A DNA stretch of 64,000 nt from Pseudomonas trivialis. GTDB taxonomy: Bacteria > Pseudomonadota > Gammaproteobacteria > Pseudomonadales > Pseudomonadaceae. Numbering within the stretch: position 1 is the first letter of the stretch; each line of letters begins with the position of its first letter. Where the stretch lies: contig NZ_JYLK01000017.1 of NCBI RefSeq assembly GCF_001439805.1, positions 1 through 64,000 on the forward strand. The letters run 5' to 3'. Below the pieces are notes generated by a model, which had not been told where the DNA came from, ran no database searches, and saw only the letters and a list, made by a program, of their open reading frames with translations. Below are positions 53,885 to 62,800 of this stretch, one piece after another. A program made the position numbers and the translations under genes.

Positions 53885-55879
53885 TCACTGCACCTTGAAA
53901 CGCCCCATCAGGCTGATCACCCGGCCATTGGCCTCCAGCAGGCTCTGGGTATTGGTTTCGGTGGCGTGGCCACTTTCCACCAGCTCTTCGACCATCTGTC
54001 GGATCTGCACCATGCTGCGGTTGATCTCCTCGGTCACCGCGCTCTGCTGCTCGGCGGCCGTGGCGATCTGGGTGCTGAGGTTGTTGATATGCGCCACCGA
54101 ACCGGCCATCTCGTCCAGCCCGGTATTCACCCGCGCCGTGGCATCCGCCGCCGACTGGCAGCTGGCCTGGGTGTTCTCCATGGCCGCCACTGACGAGCTC
54201 ACGCCGCTGGTCAAGCGCGCGAGCATTTCATTGATCTGCGAGGTGCTGGCCTGGGTCCGTGCGGCCAGCGCCCGGACTTCGTCGGCCACCACCGCAAAGC
54301 CACGACCCTGCTCGCCCGCGCGCGCCGCTTCAATGGCCGCGTTGAGCGCGAGCAGGTTGGTCTGGCCGGCGATGGCGCCGATCACACCGAGGGTTTCGGT
54401 GATGCGCGCCGCGTCCTGGCGCATGTTTTCCACGCTGTGGGTGGCGCTGGACACTTCACCGATCAAGGCGCTGACGCTGGTGGACGCTTCGCCCACCACC
54501 ACGCGGGAACGGTCGGCGTGCTCGTTGGCGCGCTGGGTGAAGGCCGCAGTTTCGGCGGCGTTTTGCGCGACGGTGTCGGCGGTGGAACTCATTTCGGTGA
54601 TGGCGGTGACCGTCTGATCGGTCTCGCTGGCATGGCGCACCAGAATCTGGTTGGTGTGGGCCGAGGTCCGCTGCAATTGCTCAAGGCCCGACGACATGGC
54701 GCCAGTGGCCTGGGTCACTTCGCCGATCATGTTTTGCAGGTAGACGATAAAGCGGTTCACCGAGTGGCCAATGGCGCCCATTTCGTCTTCGGCGCGGATG
54801 GTGATGCGCCGCGTGAGGTCGGCATCGCCAGCGGACAGCGCGTCGATGTTGGACGTCAGCGACTTCATGCGCTGCACCAGTTGGCGGATCGCGTAGGCGG
54901 CCAGCAGCACCAGCAGCAACACCATGGGGATTTGCAGCAGGGCCAGGCTGCCGAGCACGTCATCGCGTTGCGCGGTGATCAGCGAGGTGGGCAGGGCGGT
55001 CGCGAGAAACCACGGTGTGCCCTCGATCGGGCGCATATAGAAAGTGCTGGCCACACCGCCATTGTCGAACTCGCTGCGCTGCAGGCCTTGCTCTCGTTGG
55101 GTCAGCGCCTTGCTGACCTGGGCGGCGAACGCCGAGGTGCCGGTCAGTTCGCTGATGTTCTTCAACACCACCGGGCTGCTGAAACGGGTGCTGTTGCTGA
55201 TGATCTTGCCGTCGGCTTCGACGATCAGCATCTGCCCGCCGATGTCTTTTTCCTTGGCGGCCACCAGGTCGTTGAAGAACCCGAGGGTCACGTCGATGGT
55301 GGCCACGCCGTACGCGGCACCGTTACGCTGGATCGCCATGGCGCAGTTGGTGCGCGGCTCCTGGCTGGCGTCGTCCTTGTAGGCAGCGGCCCAGGCACAT
55401 TGGCCCGGCGGGGAGGCGAGGCCGCCCTTGTACCAGCTCTGATCGTAATAATTGGGCGCAGGGTCGCTGTTCCAGAAGGTATTGACCGCCAGTTTTCCCG
55501 ACGCATCGCGGTGCCAGAACGTGCTGAATTTGTTGCGCCCGGGCATGCGCTGGTTGGGCAACGGCCAGATGCCGCCGCCAAACACCTTCAACTCGCCGTA
55601 CTGGTCCACCAGGCCTGGCAACACCTTGTCGATGGCATCGCTGTCGAGCAGGGGAATCGTCTGGGTGATGCTGCGTTGCTGGGCCTGGACCTTGTTCAGT
55701 TCGCCCTGGATACGTTCGGCCACTTGCGCGACGCGGTTGAGCACCACCTGTTCCTCGGTATGGCGCAACGTGGGCGCGACCAACTGGCCGATACCGACCA
55801 CCGTCAGCACGATCAACACCAGAACAAACAGCAACAGAAACAGGGTATAGCGGGCTTGGATGGAGCGCAGTGAGGGCAT
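53885..55879 (-). CDS. Methyl-accepting chemotaxis protein, dCache sensor
   Basis: 664 residues; AAGGAC before ATG 55879. TM1 about 13-33, a large periplasmic domain of about 270 residues that looks like dCache (GGGIWPLPNQRMPGRNKFST, YYDQSWYKGGLASPPGQCAW, YGVATIDVTLGFFNDLV), TM2 about 310-330, HAMP and then the signalling hairpin with tip LLALNAAIEAARAGEQGRGF. Domain arrangement is that of amine, amino-acid and purine receptors of pseudomonads. No ligand is claimed. Confidence 0.9.
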   Translation of the reverse strand: MPSLRSIQARYTLFLLLFVLVLIVLTVVGIGQLVAPTLRHTEEQVVLNRVAQVAERIQGELNKVQAQQRSITQTIPLLDSDAIDKVLPGLVDQYGELKVFGGGIWPLPNQRMPGRNKFSTFWHRDASGKLAVNTFWNSDPAPNYYDQSWYKGGLASPPGQCAWAAAYKDDASQEPRTNCAMAIQRNGAAYGVATIDVTLGFFNDLVAAKEKDIGGQMLIVEADGKIISNSTRFSSPVVLKNISELTGTSAFAAQVSKALTQREQGLQRSEFDNGGVASTFYMRPIEGTPWFLATALPTSLITAQRDDVLGSLALLQIPMVLLLVLLAAYAIRQLVQRMKSLTSNIDALSAGDADLTRRITIRAEDEMGAIGHSVNRFIVYLQNMIGEVTQATGAMSSGLEQLQRTSAHTNQILVRHASETDQTVTAITEMSSTADTVAQNAAETAAFTQRANEHADRSRVVVGEASTSVSALIGEVSSATHSVENMRQDAARITETLGVIGAIAGQTNLLALNAAIEAARAGEQGRGFAVVADEVRALAARTQASTSQINEMLARLTSGVSSSVAAMENTQASCQSAADATARVNTGLDEMAGSVAHINNLSTQIATAAEQQSAVTEEINRSMVQIRQMVEELVESGHATETNTQSLLEANGRVISLMGRFKVQ

Positions 55880-56092
55880 GGGGTCGTCCTTACGAAGCGT
55901 TTATTGTCGACGCGGCTTTTTTGGAGCTTCGTAGGGCTATCGGCTTGAGCTGTAGGAGCTTTAGGTACGATGGTGCAAGAAAATTCGTACGCACCTGGTA
56001 GCCATCAGCGTGTCAGTCAGACAAGCCAAAGTTTTTCATCGCCTGTAATATCAGGCCCCGGTGGCACATTCTTAACGCTTCAGGAACCCGTC

Positions 56093-56287
56093 ATGACCCA
56101 AAAGCAACGCTTGAAATACTCGATTCTGATTTCCCTGGTGGTACTGGGCTCGATGTTCGGCCTGTCCTACCTGCAGAACACGGGCGTGATCAGCGAAAAA
56201 ACCTTTCAGTACATCGCCATTGCCATCGCGGTGGTTGTGGTGGTGATCAATGGCATCATGCGTCGCAAGGTCAAGCCCAACTTCTGA
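56093..56287 (+). CDS. Small two-helix membrane protein
   Basis: 64 residues; AGGAAC precedes ATG 56093. Two hydrophobic stretches (SILISLVVLGSMFGLSYL and YIAIAIAVVVVVINGIM) are joined by a short polar loop, and a basic end RRKVKPNF would face the cytoplasm. No family recognised. It converges with the gene at 56294 only 6 bp away. Confidence 0.65.
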   Translation: MTQKQRLKYSILISLVVLGSMFGLSYLQNTGVISEKTFQYIAIAIAVVVVVINGIMRRKVKPNF

Positions 56288-56293
56288 GTGGGG

Positions 56294-56674
56294 TCAGGCG
56301 CGGCCTTCAAGCACTTTGGCAGCCTCTTCGTGGAGGCTGTAGCTCTTGTCGGCATTGAGGGTGATCACGCCCTCGCTGCACAGGCGCTTGAGCACTTCGC
56401 GCACGCTGAGAAACGACAGCGGGATGCCCAGCTCCAGCAGGTGGCCGTGCACCCCGCGCACGCCCAGGGTGCGCTGGTTGTCGGCGGCGGTGAGCAGGGC
56501 ATCGATGACCTTCAGCCGAATCAGGCTGGTACGCAGGCCAAAACATTTGAGCAAATGGCGAATACGCTGGTTGCCGTGTTGTTCGGCTGTTTTACCGAAC
56601 GCCTCGGTGCCGCTGCCGAACTTGGCCTCGGCGGCCGATGAATGTCCATCCGTGGTCACTGGCGGGTTGTACAT
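56294..56674 (-). CDS. Fur-like winged-helix protein lacking the metal domain
   Basis: 126 residues, AAGGAGTTTTTGC before ATG 56674. The middle resembles the DNA-binding half of Fur (LKCFGLRTSLIRLKVIDALL, VRGVHGHLLELGIPLSFLSV, VLKRLCSEGVI), but the HHxHxxC and later Cys/His metal sites and the dimer domain are missing. Similar proteins of pseudomonads are labelled Fe2+/Zn2+ uptake regulators. Its regulon is unknown. It ends 6 bp from the small membrane protein gene; divergent from pvdQ. Confidence 0.7.
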   Translation of the reverse strand: MYNPPVTTDGHSSAAEAKFGSGTEAFGKTAEQHGNQRIRHLLKCFGLRTSLIRLKVIDALLTAADNQRTLGVRGVHGHLLELGIPLSFLSVREVLKRLCSEGVITLNADKSYSLHEEAAKVLEGRA

Positions 56675-56830
56675 GCAAAAACTCCTTATCAGAGCCTGAT
56701 CAGGAAAATGATGGCGCTCTTAGGTAATAAGACGAACGAGCGAGCAAAATCATGAAGTGGCGAATGTAGAAATTTTGTCGGTATCGGTTTTGTCACCAGG
56801 CAAACACACGCAATAAAGCGCTCTGGCGGC

Positions 56831-56854
56831 TAAATTGTGCACGGTCTTTTGCGT
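56831..56854 (+). promoter_or_regulatory. PvdS-type (iron starvation sigma) promoter of pvdQ
   Basis: TAAAT at 56831-56835, 16-base spacer, CGT at 56852-56854: the known PvdS promoter pattern TAAAT-N16/17-CGT. It lies 58 bp before the pvdQ start. It predicts that this gene is turned on only under iron limitation along with pyoverdine synthesis. Confidence 0.72.
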
Positions 56855-56911
56855 TCTTACGGTGGGGTGGTTACCCCCGGTGAGGGTGTTCAATTTGACT
56901 GTGGAGTCTGC

Positions 56912-59191
56912 GTGATTATTACCAACGGGTTGTCCAGGGTGTGCATGGCGGGGCTGTTGCTGGGGGTAAGCCTGGCCGCATCGGCGCGGGAGCAGGTGAC
57001 ACAGGCGTCGGCCGATATCCGCCGCACCACCTACGGCGTGCCGCACATTCGCGCCACCGACGAGCGCGGCCTGGGCTTCGGTATCGGTTACGCCTACGCC
57101 CAGGACAATCTGTGCCTGCTGGCTAACGAAGTGGTCACGGTCAATGGTCAGCGCGCAAGGTTCTTCGGTCCCGATCAAGCGACCCTGGAAGAGCGCAACA
57201 ACCTCGCCAGCGATGTGTTCTTCACCTGGCTGAACACGCCGGAGACCGTCGCGGCGTTCTGGAAAGCCCAAAGCCCTGAGATCAAACAGCGTATCGACGG
57301 CTACGTGGCCGGCTATAACCGTTATCTGCAAGAGCAGGGCGCGCCGGCGCAATGCCAGGGCGCCTGGGTGCGCCCGCTGGTAGCCGACGACCTGGTGAAG
57401 TTGACCCGCAGGCTGCTGGTGGAAGGCGGCGTTGGTCAATTCGCCGAAGCGCTGGTGGGTGCGACGCCACCCCAGGCCACCGCATCCTTGCAGCCCGGCG
57501 CCAAGGCGTTTGCAACGGCAGCGGCCAATCAGCAGCGTTTCAGTCTGGACCGGGGCAGTAATGCCGTCGCCGTGGGCCGTGATCGCTCATTCAACGGCCG
57601 TGGCATGCTGCTGGCCAACCCGCACTTTCCGTGGGTGGGCGGCATGCGTTTCTATGAGATGCACCTGACCATCCCCGGCCAGTTGGACGTAATGGGCGCC
57701 GCACTGCCAGGCCTGCCGGTGGTGAATATCGGTTTCAACCAGCACGTGGCGTGGACGCACACGGTGGACACGTCCAAGCATTTCACCCTGTACCGGCTGA
57801 CGCTCGACCCCAAGGACGCCACGCGCTACCTGCTGGACGGCAAATCCGTGGCCCTGAAGAAAACGTCGCTCACCGTGCAGGTCAAGCAGCCGGACGGCAG
57901 TCTCAAGGCGGTGAACCACACCGTTTACAGCTCGCCGTTCGGCCCGGTGGTGCGGTGGCCCGGCAAGCTGGATTGGGACGCCAGGTACGCCTTCAGCCTG
58001 CGCGACGCCAACCTGGATAACGACCGCGTGCTGCAACAGTGGTACGCCATGAACCGCGCCGACAGCCTCAAATCCCTGCAAACCTCGGTGCACACCCTGC
58101 AAGGCATTCCGTGGGTGAACACGGTCGCCGCCGATGACCAGGGCCAGAGCCTGTACATGAACCTGTCGGTGGTGCCCAACGTCAGCGCCGCCAAACTGGC
58201 GCAATGCAGCGACCCCCGCGCCGGCCTGCAAATGATCGTGCTCGACGGTGCCCACAGCGCCTGCGCCTGGGACATCGACCCGCGCGCGGCGCAGGCGGGC
58301 ATTTTCCCGGCAAGCCAGTTGCCGCAGTTGCAGCGCACTGACTACGTGCAGCATTCCAATGATTCCGCGTGGATGGTCAACCCCAAGGCGCCATTGACCG
58401 GTTTCTCTCCGGTGATCAGTCAGGACTCCATCGGCCTCGGCCCACGTGCGCGCTTTGCCCTCCAGCGCCTGCACGCCCTGGAGAAACAACCGATCAGCGT
58501 CGCCGACCTGCAAGGCCTGGTGATGGACAACGAGGTGTACCTGGCCGGCCAGGTCATGCCCGACCTGCTCGCATTCTGCGCCAAACAGCTGGGCAGCGAC
58601 GCCGACACACTGCAACCGCTGTGCAGCAGCCTCAAGGCCTGGGACCAACGCGCCAACCTCGACAGCGGCGTGGGCCTGGTGCACTTCATCAACCTCATGG
58701 AACACCTGCAGCAAACCCCCGACGCCTGGCGCGTTGCCTTCGACCCCGCCAACCCCCTCACCACCCCGCGCGGCCTCGCCATCGACCGAGCGCCCGTGGC
58801 CAACACCCTGCGCGAAGCCATGCTGGCCTCGACCGCAGCCGTCGGCAAACTCGGCGCGGCCCATTGGGGCGACGTCCAAGTCTCCGGCCACACCCCGATG
58901 CACGGCGGCCCGCAGGAACTCGGCATCTACAACGCCATGCAAACCGTACCCCGCGCCGACGGCAAGCGCGAAGTCGTCAGCGGCACCAGCTACCTGCAAA
59001 TCGTCACCTTCGACGACAAAGGCCCGCAGGCGCTCGGCGTGCTCGCGTTCTCCGAATCGAGCAATCCCGACTCGAAATACTCAAAAGACCAGACCCAGGC
59101 ATTCGCCGAGAAAAAGCTGCGCCCACTGCCGTTCACCGACGCCCAGATCCAGGCCGACCCGCAGTACCAGACCCAGCACATAAAGGAGTAG
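56912..59191 (+). CDS. pvdQ: Pyoverdine/acyl-homoserine lactone acylase PvdQ
   Basis: 759 residues from GTG 56912 with GGAG upstream (PvdQ of P. aeruginosa has 762); ATG 56945 is an alternative. Signal peptide about 1-25. Ntn-hydrolase precursor: the alpha chain, a spacer, then the beta chain beginning at Ser216 in DRGSNAVAVG, the self-cleavage nucleophile. NPHFPWVGGMRFYEMHLTIP and VNIGFNQHVAWTHTVDTS match PvdQ closely. It removes the myristoyl tail from pyoverdine precursors in the periplasm and also hydrolyses long-chain AHLs. A PvdS promoter precedes it; no other pyoverdine gene is near. Confidence 0.93.
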   Translation: MIITNGLSRVCMAGLLLGVSLAASAREQVTQASADIRRTTYGVPHIRATDERGLGFGIGYAYAQDNLCLLANEVVTVNGQRARFFGPDQATLEERNNLASDVFFTWLNTPETVAAFWKAQSPEIKQRIDGYVAGYNRYLQEQGAPAQCQGAWVRPLVADDLVKLTRRLLVEGGVGQFAEALVGATPPQATASLQPGAKAFATAAANQQRFSLDRGSNAVAVGRDRSFNGRGMLLANPHFPWVGGMRFYEMHLTIPGQLDVMGAALPGLPVVNIGFNQHVAWTHTVDTSKHFTLYRLTLDPKDATRYLLDGKSVALKKTSLTVQVKQPDGSLKAVNHTVYSSPFGPVVRWPGKLDWDARYAFSLRDANLDNDRVLQQWYAMNRADSLKSLQTSVHTLQGIPWVNTVAADDQGQSLYMNLSVVPNVSAAKLAQCSDPRAGLQMIVLDGAHSACAWDIDPRAAQAGIFPASQLPQLQRTDYVQHSNDSAWMVNPKAPLTGFSPVISQDSIGLGPRARFALQRLHALEKQPISVADLQGLVMDNEVYLAGQVMPDLLAFCAKQLGSDADTLQPLCSSLKAWDQRANLDSGVGLVHFINLMEHLQQTPDAWRVAFDPANPLTTPRGLAIDRAPVANTLREAMLASTAAVGKLGAAHWGDVQVSGHTPMHGGPQELGIYNAMQTVPRADGKREVVSGTSYLQIVTFDDKGPQALGVLAFSESSNPDSKYSKDQTQAFAEKKLRPLPFTDAQIQADPQYQTQHIKE

Positions 59192-59200
59192 GGCAGGCGC

Positions 59201-59247
59201 GCAACCCCTTGATGCGATGCGAAATATTTTCCAAATCAAGGGGTTGC
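59201..59247. other. 13-bp perfect inverted repeat after pvdQ
   Basis: GCAACCCCTTGAT (59201-59213) and ATCAAGGGGTTGC (59235-59247), with a 21-base loop. It starts 9 bp after the pvdQ stop and overlaps the -35 element of the tRNA promoter. There is no T run. It may be a weak terminator or a protein-binding site. Confidence 0.6.
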
Positions 59248-59272
59248 AGGCATGGGTAAATCGGTACATAAT
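59244..59272 (+). promoter_or_regulatory. Likely sigma-70 promoter of tRNA-Cys
   Basis: TTGCAG (59244-59249), 17-bp spacer, CATAAT (59267-59272), then a GC-rich GGCGCC, as is usual for stable RNA promoters. The predicted leader to the tRNA is about 140 bases; no second tRNA is seen in it. Confidence 0.5.
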
Positions 59273-59421
59273 GGCGCCCATCGAACGCAATGAGGCGTTA
59301 AAAACCTCAATGTATTCAATAGGTTACAGTGAGTTATAGTTGTTCGAGTAGAGGCAGGCCCTTACAGCCCACTCAAGTTTTTATGCGGTGAATGTCGGTG
59401 GTAAAGGCATTGATCGTTTGA

Positions 59422-59495
59422 GGCCGAGTAGCAAAATGGTTATGCAGCGGATTGCAAATCCGCCTACGCCGGTTCGATTCCGACCTCGGCCTCCA
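59422..59495 (+). tRNA. tRNA-Cys (GCA)
   Basis: 74 nt. Acceptor GGCCGAG pairs with CTCGGCC, followed by the discriminator U and an encoded CCA (59493-59495). The anticodon arm GCGGATTGCAAATCCGC displays GCA, and the T arm contains GGTTCGATTCC. It is the boundary of the island that follows; the 3' end of tRNA genes is a common integration site. Confidence 0.95.
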
Positions 59496-59500
59496 CTCTT

Positions 59501-59536
59501 AAAGCCCCGTAGATCAATGGTCTCCGGGGTTTTTTA
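59501..59536 (+). terminator. Terminator after tRNA-Cys
   Basis: CCCCG...CGGGG stem (59505-59528) followed by TTTTTTATTGC. The gene lies a few bases after the tRNA 3' end. Confidence 0.75.
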
Positions 59537-59635
59537 TTGCTTGTGTTTTGGGAAGTGTTCCGCAACCCTCCAAGAGAGTTTCCTCGAAGGAGCTGCTGGG
59601 CGGTGGGTCTGGGAGTGCACTCGCGTTGATCAAGC

Positions 59636-61294
59636 TTAGCTATTCCAAGCCCGAATCTTAGTAACTAACTCCATCACTTTTTCTCCTAGCTCCGGACGGA
59701 AAGCCAGATTCTCGTGGTTCAGATGATCGGCGTAGGCGAATGCCTTATTGTGTTTGTCGGTGTAAGCTTTAGCTTTTGAGATACGATTATTATTTAGGTA
59801 GTCCTGTATGGGCTCAAACTCCCCGATTTGCGGTAAGTTTTTTACGTTATGAACAATTTCGAATGCTTCCTTGGGGATGTAATTTTCAATTTCTTTGCAT
59901 CGAGTTACCCAAACCAGTGCGCGTGTGTCGGCTACTTCGCTAATTAGTGTCGCTACTCGTGGTTTTAGAGAGCCTTTAGAGTGCTTTCGATCACTGTCGC
60001 ATACAAAAGCAAAATTACGATTTATTTTAAAAGCTTTGATCGCCTCTTGTGTTTCATTATCAGGTAAGCTAGCGTCAATATTAGCAAGAACGCTTCCGCC
60101 GTAAAATACAAATTGATAGTGGCGCCCCTCGCTAAGTTCTCCTTTGCTCCATATGTCGATCCATTTTTTTATAAATACCCGGTCTGAGGGGCCCTCCACC
60201 CAGATTAAACCGTTTGCTTGCAAGAGATCGCTAGCTCGGACGCCAAGATCATCTAACACACCATGCCCAGTAGCTTCGCCAGAGTACGTGGTTCCTATAA
60301 CTCCATCGTCTCCGCGCGAGACGTGTAATATTTGTGCATGTTCTGAATTACCGAATATATCTATTGCGACATTTGAGTGAGTTGTCAAAAAAATGTGGCA
60401 GTTGTTTTTAGTGGCAAAATTTTCTAGGTAAATAAATAAGTTTCTTTGTAGAGCCGGGTGGAGGTTGTTTTCAAGCTCTTCGAGAGAAAAAATATATTTG
60501 CTTATTGATTTTCCTTCGTAGTTTGGTCTAACTAATAAGTTTATTAATGAGAGTATGATGGTCTTCAGTCCACTGCCGGAAGCGGATAAAGCGATGGGGC
60601 CTTTGTTTTCTTCCCCGAGAAAGATTTCCCATTTATCGGTTTCTTGGTGGTACCGAGTTATTATTTCATTGAATGTGATGTCAGGTGAAAATATAGTGTT
60701 TAAAGCAGTGAGTAATTTTACTTGGATGTGGTTTCTTTCAAAGCCAACATGTTGAAGGTATTTATGAATAATTTGTGTGGCGCCCACGCCGCTGGTGGAT
60801 AGTGCCATCTCATCGGTTATTACTTCGGGCGTGATGTCACGGTCTGCATCAAGCTTTATGTGCCTAAATGAACGTAATACGGGTGAGATTTTAAGTCTAG
60901 ATAGGCGTCTTTTTTCTTCTTCATCCGCAAGAACGTCAATTTTCACAAAAGATAAAGTTTCGGATGAGATCTCTTTCCACGTCATGCGAGAATCCACAAA
61001 TTTCGCTCCGTGATCTTCCCAATGATTCCCAGAGAGGTCACCGCCGGAAGAGTTTCGTGAGAATTGTGCATGGAGTTGCGACACAGCTAGGGATTCAGTG
61101 ATTTCTACGCATGTATTAATGTTTGATGTGATCAGTTTTCCTTCGCATAAAAAGTCTAGAACGTGTAATAATGCTGATTTTCCGATGTTGTTACGTCCAA
61201 CTATTACGTTTATAGGCTTTATAACCTCGAATCCTGCTCCTGTTTGCCCGAAACTTTTATAATTTCTTAGATGGAATGCGCTTTCAATCGTCAC
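59636..61294 (-). CDS. AAA/OLD-type ATPase with TOPRIM domain
   Basis: 552 residues from GTG 61294, which has GGGGAGG four bases upstream; an extension to 61381 lacks this. RNYKSFGQTGAGF opens the ATPase; Walker A GRNNIGKS at 33-40, signature SASGSGLKTIILSLINLL at 237-254, Walker B-like SLEELENNLHP at 270-280 (Glu272/Glu273) and the switch His in LTTHSN (His306). TOPRIM: LIWVEGPSDRVF (Glu367) and AFVCDSDRKH (Asp433, Asp435). The whole matches OLD-family nucleases. Base composition is much lower in GC than the chromosome. It is reading toward the tRNA, inside the island. Likely a defence protein. Confidence 0.8.
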   Translation of the reverse strand: MTIESAFHLRNYKSFGQTGAGFEVIKPINVIVGRNNIGKSALLHVLDFLCEGKLITSNINTCVEITESLAVSQLHAQFSRNSSGGDLSGNHWEDHGAKFVDSRMTWKEISSETLSFVKIDVLADEEEKRRLSRLKISPVLRSFRHIKLDADRDITPEVITDEMALSTSGVGATQIIHKYLQHVGFERNHIQVKLLTALNTIFSPDITFNEIITRYHQETDKWEIFLGEENKGPIALSASGSGLKTIILSLINLLVRPNYEGKSISKYIFSLEELENNLHPALQRNLFIYLENFATKNNCHIFLTTHSNVAIDIFGNSEHAQILHVSRGDDGVIGTTYSGEATGHGVLDDLGVRASDLLQANGLIWVEGPSDRVFIKKWIDIWSKGELSEGRHYQFVFYGGSVLANIDASLPDNETQEAIKAFKINRNFAFVCDSDRKHSKGSLKPRVATLISEVADTRALVWVTRCKEIENYIPKEAFEIVHNVKNLPQIGEFEPIQDYLNNNRISKAKAYTDKHNKAFAYADHLNHENLAFRPELGEKVMELVTKIRAWNS

Positions 61295-61435
61295 GTTGCC
61301 TCCCCTGGCTAGAGTGTCTTCTAGTAATAGATTTTCTTGGCAGAAAGTCTGCTGAATACGAACTGAAAAAGGAGGACCCAAGGAGGAGCCCTAACGTCTT
61401 GGATATTTGCAAATTTAGCTGCTTTTCGGCAATAG

Positions 61436-61620
61436 CTATTTAGTCGGATTAACGATCTCACCGACACGGCGGTATACTTTTCTAGTGATTTCTGCCGTCG
61501 AATGCCCGAGCAGTCTACTAGCGTGAGACAATTCTATCTCGCTGGCAGCTTTGGGACGGATATCTTTGAACTGGAACTGTCGGATCAGCACTGCCAGGTC
61601 AGAGTCACCGTCGGTGGCCT
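61436..61620 (-). pseudogene. Tyrosine recombinase (integrase) C-terminal remnant
   Basis: The last 60 or so residues of a phage-type integrase: FQFKDIRPKAASEI (the second active Arg region), then ASRLLGHSTAEITRKVYRRV with the box II His and the nucleophilic Tyr. It is read in frame from a transposase fragment at its 5' side, and no N-terminal or core-binding part is found. This is the decayed integrase expected for an element sitting at tRNA-Cys. Confidence 0.7.
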
Positions 61621-61965
61621 TGCTGTTGTCTTTTCGGAAGTTGGCGATGGTCTTGAAATCCGGCATCAAACGCCCGGTCAACCACATCAGCTCGACGTTG
61701 CGTTGAACTTCTCGTTCCAGCCGCCGGCTCGACTGAATGCGGTTGAGATAGCCGTAGATGTAGATCTTTAGCAGGATCGCGGGGTGGTAAGCCGGCCGTC
61801 CAGTATCGGCTGGAATGGCACCTTCAAAACCTAGATTGACCAAGTTGAGTTCGTCGACGAAAACGTCAACTACGCGTACCGGTTGGCATCGCTGACGTAG
61901 TCGTCGAGGCTTTCGGGAAGTAAGGTGCCTTGGCCTCGGTGTTCACCTTGGATAAAGCGCTTCAT
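61621..61965 (-). pseudogene. IS1182-like transposase N-terminal fragment, frameshifted
   Basis: Starts MKRFIQGEHRGQGTLLPESL at 61965, loses the frame near 61880 (one C missing in AACC(C)GGTA), and resumes as VFVDELNLVNLGFEGAIPAD, GRPAYHPAILLKIYIYGYLN and LMWLTGRLMPDFKTIANFRK, the conserved N-terminal block of IS1182-family transposases. It stops near KDNSKA, where the integrase tail begins. No catalytic domain and no clear termini remain; 61966-62158 has nothing else. Confidence 0.72.
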
Positions 61966-62158
61966 AGGCAATCCCCGCGATAAAATCCTCAGCAATCATA
62001 GCAAGGGATCACGGAGTCGTTTCTACATACGCCGGGGCAATCGCAGACACCAATGGATGCCTATAGATAGACGGTCTGGGGACAGCGACTCTGATTGCTC
62101 AGCCTCAGGCTCCGAGATACCCTTTCTCCTCCTGACAGATAGGCGCGGCCAACAAATC

Positions 62159-62482
62159 ATGTCTACTTGCTATTCCATTCAAATCACGCCAGAAAGACCA
62201 TTGCCGGCCTTCTATTGCATTGCTGAACATCTATGGGGAACCGGATGTGATGTTGACTCTGACGGTGACTGCGCAGGTTCAGATGATCGCCAATGGACGG
62301 AACTGACATTGTCGCTTCGCGGCACATCAGGAGAACGTATCGACATTGACCCGCTCTCGCTCATGCCTCTTACCCTCGTAATCCGTTCATCGCATGCCAC
62401 CCTCTGCCAAAGAGCGGCCGACTACATCGTATCTGTTTCCGGAGGCACTATCGGCGCAGCTGTTAACGTCAAGACGGTATGA
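62159..62482 (+). CDS. Small hypothetical protein
   Basis: 107 residues from ATG 62159. It begins MSTCYSIQITPERPLPAFYC, has an acidic stretch (GCDVDSDGDCAGSDDRQW) and ends SVSGGTIGAAVNVKTV. No family recognised, no signal or membrane segment. The ribosome site is poor and the frame is also open upstream to 61925, so the start is uncertain. It may be a real gene of the island or a remnant. Confidence 0.45.
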   Translation: MSTCYSIQITPERPLPAFYCIAEHLWGTGCDVDSDGDCAGSDDRQWTELTLSLRGTSGERIDIDPLSLMPLTLVIRSSHATLCQRAADYIVSVSGGTIGAAVNVKTV

Positions 62483-62574
62483 GTGCGCGGACACGAGGCT
62501 TATAGATTTCCGACAGGTGAAGAACCTAAAAGTGAGACCCCTTGGCGTTTTTACACACTCTAGGCCCAGAGCTG

Positions 62575-62606
62575 TCGGTCGCAAACGGCAGCGATCGGCC
62601 AGAAAC
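62575..62606. repeat. Dispersed intergenic motif, copy C
   Basis: TCGGTCGCAAACGGCAGCGA followed by TCGGCCAGAAAC, a degenerate copy of the motif at 25311 and 28791. It lies in 62483-62800, a stretch of about 320 bp in which no convincing gene was found. Confidence 0.5.
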
Positions 62607-62800
62607 GAACACCCGCGATGAGTCTAGGATACCTGGGGCGATTCATTGCCTACTAAAAGTCCGGGAAAAGATCGACCTCATGCCCCCTTGGTCTCCTACA
62701 GGTTAGGGGCAATACATGCTATGCATGTACGAGATCCAAAGCGGTTCACCATCCCCGAAGCTACCGTATGCATTTCGATAGTCCTACATGGAGACAAAGT

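Noticed and set aside
61295..61381. Longer N-terminus for the OLD-type gene
   Set aside because: GTG 61294 has GGGGAGG and begins directly before the ATPase fold.
61925..62158. Upstream part of the frame containing the 62159 gene
   Set aside because: It runs over the antisense of the transposase start and is low in credible coding signals.
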